A program made the position numbers and the translations under genes. A DNA stretch of 64,000 nucleotides. Source: UBA3478 sp964217345. Lineage in GTDB: Bacteria > Bacteroidota > Bacteroidia > Flavobacteriales > Flavobacteriaceae. Below are positions 35,977 to 44,858 of the stretch, piece after piece. Numbering within the stretch: position 1 is the stretch's first letter; each line of letters opens with the position of its first letter. The stretch is taken from the NCBI GenBank assembly GCA_964217345.1, contig CAXPJI010000025.1, positions 23,657 to 87,656 on the forward strand, given 5' to 3'. The notes beneath the pieces are model-generated. The model was not told the DNA's origin, did no database searches, and was given only the letters and a program-made list of their open reading frames with translations.

Positions 35977-37287
35977 ATGAAATTATCGCAACGGATCACC
36001 CCCATTTTCTACTCCCTACTGGCACTAACTATGTTCTCTTGCGGATCAGGTGAAGGAGAATCTTTTGTGGGGTCAAGTGTGGTTGAGATGCCTGAACAAA
36101 TTGAGTTCGGATTCAACATGATTGATTACGAAGTGGAATTAGATACGGTAAGAAGAGGTGATACTTTCGGAAAAATCATGCTCTCTCGTGACGCTGACTA
36201 TCAAAAGGTCAATCAAGCGGCCCGCATGTCTAGAAAATCTTTTGATCTCAGAAAGATTCAAGTAGGTAAGCCTTACCGTGTTCTAAAAAGCTGCGATAGC
36301 CTCGAAAGACCTCAAATCTTTATCTATGAAAATGACTTTTTGAATTATACCGTAGTTGACCTACGAGAAGAGGTTGTCGTTTTTGAGGAGAAACATCCGT
36401 ATGAGCTGGTTGAGAAAGAGGTCTCAGGAGTAATCGAAGGTTCACTCTATCAGACCTTAGACAGTCAAGGAATCGATCAAAATTTAAGTCAAGAGTTGGC
36501 GAATGTTTACGCCTGGAGTATCGACTTTTTTAGACTATATGAGGGTGACCGTTTTAAAGTGGTCGCTTTAGAACGAAGATTACGCGATGGGACTTCAGCC
36601 GGTATCAAATCGATAAAAGCGGCTATGTTCGAGCACAGAGGTGAACCTTTTTACGCATTTGCGGCCAATGTGAATGAAAAGACCTTGCAAACTGAATACT
36701 ATGATGAGCAAGGGAATAATTTAAGACGAACTTTTTTGAAGGCTCCCCTAAAGTTTAATGCGTATCGCATTTCCTCACGCTATAACCTCAATCGAAAAAT
36801 TGCCTTTTATGGCAATCGAACCCGGGCACATAAGGGTACAGATTATGCTGCACCAGTAGGTACACCTATTATTGCGACAGCGGACGGTATTGTCACAGAA
36901 GCCACTCGAAGAGGAGGTAATGGGATTTATGCAAAAATCAAGCATAATGGCACCTACAGCACGCAATACCTTCATATGAAAAAGCTAAATGTGAAGAAAG
37001 GTCAACGAGTGCATCAAGGGGATATCATCGGATGGATAGGTATGACCGGAAACACTTCTGGACCTCACGTTTGTTATCGCTTTTGGAAAAACGGACAGCA
37101 GGTAGATCCCTTAAAAGAAAAACTACCTGCAGCAGCCCCGATTGATCGTTCTTTAGCTAAAGATTACTTTGAGTATATCAAGGCTCCGCTTGAACAGCTC
37201 GAGTGCATTGAATATTTGGGAGAAAATGACTTAACTTCACTCGCTCAAAATTCAATCGAAAACGAAAATGCCCTTACCGCACAATAA
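35977..37287 (+). CDS. M23 family peptidase, lipoprotein, with HxC in place of HxH
   Basis: A 436-residue predicted lipoprotein (lipobox ending C22 in LTMFSC). The middle (~55-260) resembles the N-terminal domains of MepM-type cell wall peptidases and the M23 domain lies at ~280-385. Zinc and catalytic residues are H285 and D289 (HKGTD), H333 (YLHM) and H364 in GPHVCYRF. The residue two after H364, normally the third zinc ligand histidine, is C366; I recall the same GPHVCYRFW form in other flavobacterial members, so it may be a subfamily trait and cysteine could still bind zinc. It probably cuts peptidoglycan cross-links. It overlaps pgi by 20 bases. Confidence 0.88.
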   Translation: MKLSQRITPIFYSLLALTMFSCGSGEGESFVGSSVVEMPEQIEFGFNMIDYEVELDTVRRGDTFGKIMLSRDADYQKVNQAARMSRKSFDLRKIQVGKPYRVLKSCDSLERPQIFIYENDFLNYTVVDLREEVVVFEEKHPYELVEKEVSGVIEGSLYQTLDSQGIDQNLSQELANVYAWSIDFFRLYEGDRFKVVALERRLRDGTSAGIKSIKAAMFEHRGEPFYAFAANVNEKTLQTEYYDEQGNNLRRTFLKAPLKFNAYRISSRYNLNRKIAFYGNRTRAHKGTDYAAPVGTPIIATADGIVTEATRRGGNGIYAKIKHNGTYSTQYLHMKKLNVKKGQRVHQGDIIGWIGMTGNTSGPHVCYRFWKNGQQVDPLKEKLPAAAPIDRSLAKDYFEYIKAPLEQLECIEYLGENDLTSLAQNSIENENALTAQ

Positions 37288-38905
37288 CCCAACTCAGCTG
37301 AAGAGCTGGAAGCAATTAGAAGAACTTAGTAACGAATTTAAGCAAGTCTCTATTTCAAAGTTATTTGAAGTAGACGCTCAGCGCGCACAATCTTTGAGTG
37401 TCGAGTGGGAAGACTTCTTTGTAGATTTTTCCAAGCATCTTTCTGATAAGCGTGTACTTGATGCACTCTATAATTTAGCCGAAGAATCAGGACTTGAAGA
37501 TGCCAAAAGAGCCTATCTCTCAGGAGATAAAATCAATGTAACTGAAGGTCGTGCCGTACTGCATACTGCACTAAGAACTAACGCCTTTAGCCCAAAGGTT
37601 GATGGCCAATCGGTTAGTGAAGAGGTAAGTCAAGTTAAAGCTCAAATAAAATCTTTTTGTAATCGAGTTATTAGCGGCGAGCACAAGGGGTATACGGGGA
37701 AATCGATTACCGACATTGTAAATATTGGTATTGGAGGCTCAGACTTGGGACCGGTTATGATTACTGAGGCTTTAGCCTATTATAGAAATCACCTAAATAC
37801 CCACTTTGTTAGTAACGTAGACGGAGATCACGTAACCGAGGTTTTAAAGAATCTTGATCCTGAGACTACCTTATTTCTTGTGGTTTCAAAATCATTCACA
37901 ACACAGGAGACCTTGGTTAATGCAACCACCTGTAGAGAGTGGTTTTTGTCTCATGCCTCTGAAGCAGATGTAGCTTTGCACTTTGCGGCGGTCTCTACGA
38001 ATCTTGGTATGACCGGACAGTTTGGTATTGCAAACGAAAATGTATTTGCAATGGCCGATTGGGTAGGAGGTAGATTTTCGCTTTGGAGTGCCGTTGGGCT
38101 TTCTATCGCCTTGTCTGTCGGATATGAAAATTTCGAATCCCTTCTTGAAGGAGCAGCGGCTATGGACCGGCATTTTGCTGAAGCATCGCCAGAAAAGAAC
38201 ATCCCATTAAATATGGCACTTCTCGGTATCTGGTATAACAATTTTATGGGATCTGAAACCGAAGCCATCATTCCTTACACTCAATACTTAAGCCGATTCT
38301 CAGCCTATTTACAACAGGCGGTGATGGAAAGTAACGGAAAGTATGTCGATAGAAACGGAGCTAAAGTTTCGTATCAAACGGGCAGCATCGTTTGGGGAGA
38401 GCCAGGCACCAATTCTCAGCATGCCTTTTTTCAGTTGATCCATCAGGGCACGAAACTTATTCCGACAGATTTCATTGGATTTGTGGAGCCACTTCATGGA
38501 AGGCAAGACCATCACGATAAATTGATGTCAAATTTCTTCGCTCAAACCGAAGCTCTTATGAATGGTAAATCAAAGGAAGAAGTTACCAGAGAGTTTGAAA
38601 TGAAAGGCACTGATCTATCGAGTGTCGAAGACATCATACCACATAAAGTTTTCGAAGGAAATAAACCAACCACTACTTTCCTTATTAAAAAACTCACCCC
38701 TTACACTTTAGGTAGCCTTGTAGCCGCTTATGAGCATAAGATTTTTATTCAGGGAGTGATTTGGAATATTTACAGCTATGACCAATGGGGGGTTGAGCTT
38801 GGTAAGCAACTTGCTAATCAAATCTTGGCTGATTGGTCACATGGTTCAAACGGAAGTCATGACCCTTCGACGACTCAACTACTTTCTCGATTCAAAAATG
38901 ATTAA
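37268..38905 (+). CDS. pgi: Glucose-6-phosphate isomerase
   Basis: Interconverts glucose 6-phosphate and fructose 6-phosphate. The 545 residues match the E. coli-type enzyme. Sugar-phosphate isomerase motifs include NIGIGGSDLGPVMI, FLVVSKSFTTQET and GGRFSLWSAVGLSIAL, with the family signature near the C-terminus (WGVELGKQLANQI). The start overlaps the 3' end of the M23 gene by 20 bases; a later start would lose conserved N-terminal sequence. Confidence 0.97.
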   Translation: MPLPHNNPTQLKSWKQLEELSNEFKQVSISKLFEVDAQRAQSLSVEWEDFFVDFSKHLSDKRVLDALYNLAEESGLEDAKRAYLSGDKINVTEGRAVLHTALRTNAFSPKVDGQSVSEEVSQVKAQIKSFCNRVISGEHKGYTGKSITDIVNIGIGGSDLGPVMITEALAYYRNHLNTHFVSNVDGDHVTEVLKNLDPETTLFLVVSKSFTTQETLVNATTCREWFLSHASEADVALHFAAVSTNLGMTGQFGIANENVFAMADWVGGRFSLWSAVGLSIALSVGYENFESLLEGAAAMDRHFAEASPEKNIPLNMALLGIWYNNFMGSETEAIIPYTQYLSRFSAYLQQAVMESNGKYVDRNGAKVSYQTGSIVWGEPGTNSQHAFFQLIHQGTKLIPTDFIGFVEPLHGRQDHHDKLMSNFFAQTEALMNGKSKEEVTREFEMKGTDLSSVEDIIPHKVFEGNKPTTTFLIKKLTPYTLGSLVAAYEHKIFIQGVIWNIYSYDQWGVELGKQLANQILADWSHGSNGSHDPSTTQLLSRFKND

Positions 38906-38932
38906 CTTAGAATTACCATAAATAACTTAACT

Positions 38933-39361
38933 ATGATTGTTTCTCTTCACTCTTACATTGCTTTTCTAGCCTTAGCGGTCGTTTTATTGGCCTTTATTAA
39001 CGCGCTCAACGGTTTTTTAACCGGTCGTGAGTTTCAGCAAAAAAGAGATCGAAGTATATCCTTGGCTGGAGTTGCCTTTTTTCACCTTCAGTTTTTGATA
39101 GGTGTCATCGTTTATTTTGTTTCAGCGAAAGGATTCTACGCACTAAGCGAGGTGGGTATCGGTAACCTATCTTCAGAAGCACGTTTACTTGCTTTAGAAC
39201 ATCCAACCACGAATTTAATTGCTGTTGCGCTTGTTACCATCGGTTGGTCAAGACATAAGAAAGCATCCTCTGACAAGGCAAAGTTTAAGAGTGTTGCTCT
39301 GTTTTATGGAATAGGTTTAGTGCTTATTTTAAGCCGTATTCCATGGTCTCAGTGGGTTTAA
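38933..39361 (+). CDS. Small four-helix membrane protein of unknown function
   Basis: A 142-residue protein with four hydrophobic helices (about 6-27, 43-64, 88-104 and 119-137). Histidines sit at or near the membrane in helices 1, 2 and 3 (H6, H51, H90), an arrangement that recalls small cytochrome b-like proteins, but no heme site can be proved. It lies 27 bases after pgi. Its last 38 bases overlap the end of an opposite-strand gene fragment. Confidence 0.78.
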   Translation: MIVSLHSYIAFLALAVVLLAFINALNGFLTGREFQQKRDRSISLAGVAFFHLQFLIGVIVYFVSAKGFYALSEVGIGNLSSEARLLALEHPTTNLIAVALVTIGWSRHKKASSDKAKFKSVALFYGIGLVLILSRIPWSQWV

Positions 39362-39530
39362 ATATTAGTTTTAGTACTACCGGAAAATGATCGCTGTATC
39401 CTCCTTGGTACTCTAATCCTGCATAGGTTTTAAAAGGATATCCGCGATATCTTCCTTTTGAGGTTTGCAAATACCTAGAGGTGTATACCGCGAAACCCAG
39501 AGCCTGCAATCCTGGCTGATCGATCAGTGA
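39324..39530 (-). pseudogene. 3' fragment of an endonuclease/exonuclease/phosphatase family gene
   Basis: The minus-strand frame reads ...LQTSKGRYRGYPFKTYAG and then LEYQGGYSDHFPVVLKL. This is the C-terminal end of Bacteroidota endonuclease/exonuclease/phosphatase proteins, where GGYSDHFPV holds the catalytic SDH. Everything upstream (about 250 residues or more) is missing: the frame closes at a TAA near 39546, and beyond the palindrome at 39516-39527 the sequence belongs to a plus-strand lamin-tail gene. It has no start codon of its own except a weak TTG at 39509. It is a decayed remnant. Confidence 0.65.
39516..39527. repeat. 12-bp perfect palindrome at the junction of two gene fragments
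   Basis: CTGATCGATCAG is fully self-complementary. It lies exactly where the minus-strand endonuclease fragment and the plus-strand lamin-tail fragment meet head to head. It may mark the rearrangement point, or may be chance within the endonuclease remnant. Confidence 0.5.
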
Positions 39531-40118
39531 TTTTGTACCTTTGATTTACCCCGTTGCGAGCCCGTAAATTTCGATGGGGCCTTTCTATTTATTTCAGAGA
39601 TCGCTGATCCCGATAACAGCGCCTCTGCTCGATTTATAGAACTTTATAATGCAGAGGACTTTGAAGTGATCTTAAATGGTTGGACACTATTGCGATACAC
39701 CAATGACTCCAATGAGCCTTCACATATTTTTCATTTAGACGATTATAGTGTAGGAGCTAATTCAACCTTTGTCATTGCTAGCAATCTAGAAGTTTTTAGT
39801 GAAATGTATCAGCGAAGTCCAGATGCTGTAGGTTCTTCATCGAGTGCTGCTAATTCTAATGGAGATGATACGATGCTACTGGTTAACCCCGCAGGTCAAG
39901 TCATTGATATTTTTGGGGTAATTGGAGAAGATGGTACGGGAACCAATCATGAGTTTGAGGATGGTAGGGCATTACGTAATTCGTCAATAAATAAAGGAAA
40001 TCCCACCTTTGATTTTTCAGAATGGGTGGTGAGCAACGACAGTGGTGATGCAGGCACGATTAAAGCACCTAAAATTGCTCCTGACGATTTTACCCCCGGC
40101 CAGCACCATGTAGAGTGA
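39531..40118 (+). pseudogene. 3' fragment of a lamin-tail-domain (LTD) surface protein gene
   Basis: The frame is open from 39531 after a TGA and encodes LFISEIADPDNSASARFIEL, then NGWTLLRYTNDSN, a lamin tail domain, ending with the EFEDGRALRNSS and DFTPGQ segments that close this domain in flavobacterial DUF5689/LTD secreted proteins. The similarity begins before any usable start codon (the first is a GTG at 39666, inside the domain), and there is no signal peptide. So the 5' part is lost. A -7-like TACCTTTG at 39536-39543 does not lead to a start codon. Confidence 0.65.
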
Positions 40119-40124
40119 TGATGA

Positions 40125-41730
40125 TTAGTTCTGTATTTTGTAGGTCCTATTTTCTTCCCAATTCGCACGAATTTCAATCGATTCGTTGAGGTAAAGAATT
40201 CGTTCGGGGTGAATGCGATTGAGAAAGGAACCGGTGTCGTAACGACCATTTTTATTGGTGTCAAAAAGGAGTCGAATATCGTAAATACCAGGTTTTACCG
40301 CATTGAACTCGCATCGCCCCAAGCTGTCTAAGGGTTGTTGATAGATTACCTGGTCCTCTTTATCTAAAAGGCTTACTTCAATCGAGGAGTTAAAAACGGG
40401 TTCTATTTGAAGTTTCAGCACCCCGAAGTTTTCGAGTTTGTCAAATCGAAAAGGGATACTTATGGTGTCGTTGGTGTTTCCAAAGTGGTCCTCAAGGGCG
40501 CCCGGTAAAAGCCTTACTCGGTATGTGGTGTTTTCTTCGGGTTCAAGTAACGACTCAAGAATACGATTATTCATTTTTGAGATGGAGAGATCGACTGAAT
40601 CTAAAGGAATGCTGTCTTGTTTGTAAAAGGATTAAGTTTCTGTCGACCTTAGCTAGAGGTGTACTTGAGCCAATGCTAAGTGATTTGAAAGGTGGAATAC
40701 TACCTCTGTAGACTGAACTTAAGGTCAGGGTATCTTTTGCCACCTTAACGGGTTTTACGGTAAAGGTATCAATCGAAATCATAGACTGAATAACCACCTG
40801 AAGAGAATCGAACTTAGCAGGTTTGAACCATAAATTCAAACTGTCTTTATTAGAAACCTTTTCTACGTAGGTCCATAGTGAATCTGGACGATTGATAATT
40901 TCTATGGTAGGTATAGAATCAATATCCGACTCATAAGGGATTAAGAAATGATTACTTCCCTCTAGTTTTGGCCTAATCGCTTTGAAAGTGACTTTTTCCT
41001 TAAAAAGCTCGATTAGGTAAAGAGAGTCGTTAGGGAGTGCTATGGGTTCTGGTAAGTATCCGATTTTATCGAGGTAAGGGTCGTATCGATTGTTTTTGTT
41101 GTTGTCCTTGATGGCAAATACACGGTAACTTCCTCCTGCTAGATAATTGAGATTGAAGATAGGCAAACTGTCCCCTGTACTACCCACATAACGAGGAGGT
41201 TCGTTATACACTAACGAATCGTTATACACACTATCATTAGGGTATAACATTAAGGTGACATAAGGGTCGGCTTTTCTGTTGAAGGCATCTTTCACCGCGC
41301 CTTTTAACTCTAGAGAATCAATTCGATCACCGGTGCTGAAAACATACTGTAAAAAAGGATAAGGATTCTCTTCATTGTTGTCTACAAGAGCGTTTCCAAA
41401 ATTGATACTATAGGTGGTGTTTTCAAGCAGGGTATCAAAGAGTTGAATTTCAACCATTCGACTGGCAGAACCCTGCGGTTTAATGATTGGGGTGTTTTTG
41501 AGCGGTGGGGAAATAATCAACTGGTCTTGAAGCTTCTTGAATTTGATGAATTCGTCGAAGTAGAGACGAATCTTTTCCTCTTTGAAATTAGAGGCCCCCA
41601 TTGCGGGTTCTGATTTTAAGAGAACGGGAGGGGTAGTATCCTTTTCACCTCCTGAGGGAGTGCCGCGTTTTGCACATCCGTAAGAAGATAGGATTAGAGC
41701 AATCAGTAAAATTCGAAAAATGTTTCTCAT
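40125..41730 (-). pseudogene. Ig-like domain (Big_5) lipoprotein gene with a one-base frameshift
   Basis: From the ATG at 41730 the frame gives a lipoprotein signal (MRNIFRILLIALILSSYGC) and Ig-like repeats (TTPPVLLKSEPAMGASNFKE, IRLYFDEFIKF), to about 40630. The proper C-terminus (ENTTYRVRLLPGALEDHFGN, then NKNGRYDTGSFLNRIHPE) is in another frame, 40631-40125. Dropping one base between about 40617 and 40630 joins them as NLILLQ-QDSIPLDS and gives 534 residues, the family's normal size. The family is common in Bacteroidota and unassigned in function. This may be a true frameshift or a sequence error at the short T/A runs; the flanking reading frames look intact. Confidence 0.8.
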
Positions 41731-41740
41731 AGGACCGTGC

Positions 41741-42475
41741 CTACAAAGTAACGACATTATGCGAAGCTCTCGAAGGGGTATAGAAAATGGTAAACACACT
41801 AATTTTAATGTCGGGTATTTTCGACAGCGCTTCAATACAATGACTCAATGTAGCTCCTGTTGTGATTACGTCGTCAATAAGGAGTAGATGCTTGGCTTCG
41901 AAATCACCCGGTTTATTAAGTCGAATCGAGGAGTTTGAACTCGTTCGCTCTCTGGCATTCCGCTTTACCTGCGAACGATAAAGAGCTGTTTTTTTAAGCA
42001 GATTTGGCTGATGAGATAGATTAAAATATTTGGCAATTTGGGAACTCAACACTTCGGCTTGATTGTATCCACGCTTCCATTTTTTAATTGGATGCATCGG
42101 AACAGGTACAACACCATCAATATCAGATTCTAATAGAAAGGCTTCTAGTGAGTCTTTAAAGAGCAAAAATAGATCGGTGGCAATACTGGGTATTCCGCGA
42201 TATTTAAAGGCAGCTAGTAGGCTAGATGACGGCTTCGAACTAGCGATATGATAGTATGCCGCACTGACTCCCTCAATCGGCCTAGTTGTCGAAGCAACTA
42301 ATGCGATTCGCATCGGATGCTTTTCTGTAAAAGAAAAGTGGGTGGGAACAAGGTTAGACAGGCACTGATAGCAAAGAAGGTGATTCAGGACTCGGCATTT
42401 TTTACAGCTAAAACAGGTTCTGGGAAGGATAATTTCGATGCAGTTCACAAGGCAAGATATCCTTACAAAACGCAA
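41741..42475 (-). CDS. comF: ComF family phosphoribosyltransferase-like protein
   Basis: A 244-residue protein with the ComF layout: an N-terminal four-cysteine zinc-binding part (CFSCKKCRVLNHLLCYQC), then a phosphoribosyltransferase fold ending in the PRPP-binding loop LLLIDDVITTGAT. In naturally competent bacteria ComF is needed for uptake of transforming DNA, and related genes occur widely; this role is not shown here. It lies 10 bases before the frameshifted lipoprotein gene on the same strand. Confidence 0.92.
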   Translation of the reverse strand: MRFVRISCLVNCIEIILPRTCFSCKKCRVLNHLLCYQCLSNLVPTHFSFTEKHPMRIALVASTTRPIEGVSAAYYHIASSKPSSSLLAAFKYRGIPSIATDLFLLFKDSLEAFLLESDIDGVVPVPMHPIKKWKRGYNQAEVLSSQIAKYFNLSHQPNLLKKTALYRSQVKRNARERTSSNSSIRLNKPGDFEAKHLLLIDDVITTGATLSHCIEALSKIPDIKISVFTIFYTPSRASHNVVTL

Positions 42476-42524
42476 CCTTTTTGCATCCTAGCTCGAAAGC
42501 CCAAACTCTTTGAATTGATTATTC

Positions 42525-42532
42525 TATTTTTG
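42525..42532 (+). promoter_or_regulatory. Putative -7 element for glyS
   Basis: TATTTTTG matches TAnnTTTG exactly, 18 bases before the glyS ATG at 42551. No TTG is found at the standard -33 distance. Confidence 0.4.
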
Positions 42533-42550
42533 CTGTAAATCAAATCAATC

Positions 42551-44095
42551 ATGAAGGCACCAGACGAACATTTTAAGCAGGTAATCTCTCACGCAAAAGA
42601 ATACGGATTCATCTTTCAATCTAGCGAGATTTATGACGGACTTAGCGCGGTTTATGATTACGGCCAATTAGGTGTTCAATTAAAAAATAATATCAGACAG
42701 TATTGGTGGCAGGCAATGACGCGTCTGAATGAAAATATCGTGGGGATTGATGCGGCTATATTGATGCATCCGACCACCTGGAAAGCATCTGGTCACGTAG
42801 ATGCCTTCAACGACCCGTTAATCGATAATAAGGATAGTAAGAAGCGATACCGTGCAGACGTTCTTATTGAAGATTATTGTGCGAAGCTTGAGACTAAAAT
42901 TGACAAGGAAGTTAAAAAGGCTGAAAAGCGTTTTGGAGATGCCTTTGACAAAGAGCAGTTCTTAGCTACTAACGCTCGTGTTTTAGAATTGACTCAGCGT
43001 TCAAAAGAGATTCTAAGTCGAATGGCTCAATCTCTTGAAAAGGAAGATTTAGCCGATGTGAAGGCGCTCATCGAAGAGTTAGAGATCGTATGTCCGGTTT
43101 CTGGATCTAAGAATTGGACCGAAGTGAAGCAATTCAACCTAATGTTTGGTACCAAATTAGGAGCCTCTGCTGAGAGTGCTACCGATTTATACCTAAGACC
43201 TGAGACAGCACAGGGAATTTTTGTGAACTTTTTGAATGTCCAGAAGAGCGGAAGAATGAAGATTCCTTTCGGAATTGCCCAAACGGGTAAAGCTTTCAGA
43301 AATGAAATTGTAGCACGTCAGTTCATCTTTAGAATGCGCGAATTTGAGCAGATGGAAATGCAATTCTTTATTGCTCCGGGCACCCAAAAACAGTGGTATG
43401 AGCATTGGAAAGAAACACGTTTGAAATGGCACCTTTCGTTAGGTATGGGAGAAGATAACTATCGTTTCCATGATCACGAGAAATTAGCGCATTACGCAGA
43501 TGCGGCGGCCGATATTGAGTTCGCTTTTCCATTCGGTTTTAAAGAGTTGGAAGGTATTCACTCAAGAACCGATTTCGATTTATCGCGACACGAAGAATTC
43601 TCAGGTAAGAAGCTACAGTACTTCGATCCAGAATTGAAGGAGTCATATGTTCCTTATGTGGTAGAGACATCGATCGGGTTAGATCGTATGTTTTTAGCTA
43701 TTCTTTCTAAATCTCTGGCAGAAGAGGAATTAGACGGGTCAAGTAGAACGGTAATGAGAATCCCTGCGGTTCTTGCTCCACTGAAGGCGGCTGTGCTACC
43801 TCTTGTGAAGAAGGATGGTTTGCCTGAGCTTGCCAAAGAAATTATCGACGCGATCAAATTTGAGTTTGAAGTCACTTATGATGAAAAGGATGCAGTGGGT
43901 AGACGCTATCGCAGACAAGATGCCATCGGAACACCATTCTGTATCACCGTTGATCACCAGTCGCTAGAAGATCGTACGGTTACCATTCGTCACAGAGACT
44001 CTATGGAGCAAGACCGAATTGCTATCGATGCATTAGCGGGCTTACTACGTGAAGAAACCACAATGTCGAACTGGTTAAAGCGAATTGAAGCATAA
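42551..44095 (+). CDS. glyS: Glycine-tRNA ligase, homodimeric type
   Basis: Charges tRNA-Gly. The 514 residues are the single-chain alpha2 type shared with archaea, eukaryotes and some bacteria, not the alpha/beta type of E. coli. Class II motifs include the motif 2 region AFRNEIVARQFIFRMREFEQME, given here in part as QTGKAFRNEI and FRMREFEQMEMQFF, and the C-terminal anticodon-binding domain (APLKAAVLPLV). Exonuclease III follows directly after the stop (TAAATG). Confidence 0.96.
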   Translation: MKAPDEHFKQVISHAKEYGFIFQSSEIYDGLSAVYDYGQLGVQLKNNIRQYWWQAMTRLNENIVGIDAAILMHPTTWKASGHVDAFNDPLIDNKDSKKRYRADVLIEDYCAKLETKIDKEVKKAEKRFGDAFDKEQFLATNARVLELTQRSKEILSRMAQSLEKEDLADVKALIEELEIVCPVSGSKNWTEVKQFNLMFGTKLGASAESATDLYLRPETAQGIFVNFLNVQKSGRMKIPFGIAQTGKAFRNEIVARQFIFRMREFEQMEMQFFIAPGTQKQWYEHWKETRLKWHLSLGMGEDNYRFHDHEKLAHYADAAADIEFAFPFGFKELEGIHSRTDFDLSRHEEFSGKKLQYFDPELKESYVPYVVETSIGLDRMFLAILSKSLAEEELDGSSRTVMRIPAVLAPLKAAVLPLVKKDGLPELAKEIIDAIKFEFEVTYDEKDAVGRRYRRQDAIGTPFCITVDHQSLEDRTVTIRHRDSMEQDRIAIDALAGLLREETTMSNWLKRIEA

Positions 44096-44857
44096 ATGAA
44101 GGTTATCTCCTATAACGTTAATGGAATAAGAGCGGCACAAACAAAGGGTCTTTTTGACTGGTTACAAGTGGTTGATGCCGATGTGGTTTGCCTTCAGGAG
44201 ATTAAGGCGCTAGAGGAGCAAATTGATACCGAAGGGCTAAAGGCTATCGGATATGAGTACCAACATTATTTCTCGGCCGAGAAGAAAGGTTATTCGGGAG
44301 TAGCTATTCTTTCAAAGACCAAGCCTGACCACGTTGAGGTAGGCACGGGATTAGATTATATGGATAGGGAAGGTCGTAATCTTCGAGCAGACTTTGGATC
44401 GGTTTCGGTGATGAGCATGTATTTGCCTTCGGGAACGAATACAGACCGATTAGACTATAAGTTCAAGTACATGGATGATTTCCTAGACTACGCCAATGAA
44501 TTAAAGAAAGACCGTAAAGAGCTTTTGGTTGTAGGGGACTATAATATTTGTCATCAGGCCATCGATATTCATGACCCGGTTCGAAATAAGAATGTCTCAG
44601 GATTTCTACCTGAAGAAAGAGAGTGGATGACTCGCTTTCTAGCAACAGGCTTCAAGGATACTTTTCGGATGTTTTCTGACGAACCGCGTAAATATACTTG
44701 GTGGAGTTACCGAGCAAATTCTCGCGCTAATAATAAAGGTTGGAGACTAGATTACGGTATGGCAACAGACGAGTTAGCGGCCAAGGTAAATCGATCGGTT
44801 ATTTTGAGTGATGCGGTACATAGTGATCACTGTCCGATACTAATTGAAATAGCATAG
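44096..44857 (+). CDS. xth: Exodeoxyribonuclease III
   Basis: A 253-residue endonuclease/exonuclease/phosphatase family AP endonuclease. It cuts at abasic sites and has 3'-5' exonuclease activity in base excision repair. Motifs are SYNVNGIRAA (~4-13), LQEIKA (metal-binding glutamate), VVGDYNICH (aspartate, asparagine) and the C-terminal SDHCPI with the catalytic histidine. The ATG directly follows the glyS TAA, and the aldo/keto reductase follows after one base. Confidence 0.96.
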   Translation: MKVISYNVNGIRAAQTKGLFDWLQVVDADVVCLQEIKALEEQIDTEGLKAIGYEYQHYFSAEKKGYSGVAILSKTKPDHVEVGTGLDYMDREGRNLRADFGSVSVMSMYLPSGTNTDRLDYKFKYMDDFLDYANELKKDRKELLVVGDYNICHQAIDIHDPVRNKNVSGFLPEEREWMTRFLATGFKDTFRMFSDEPRKYTWWSYRANSRANNKGWRLDYGMATDELAAKVNRSVILSDAVHSDHCPILIEIA

Positions 44858-44858
44858 T

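Noticed and set aside
39666..40118. The lamin-tail open frame read as an intact gene from the GTG at 39666
   Set aside because: Domain similarity extends upstream of this GTG in the same frame, and there is no signal peptide, so it is better explained as a 5'-truncated remnant.
41731..41835. A 35-codon extension of the Ig-like lipoprotein
   Set aside because: It overlaps comF, and the lipoprotein signal begins at the ATG at 41730.
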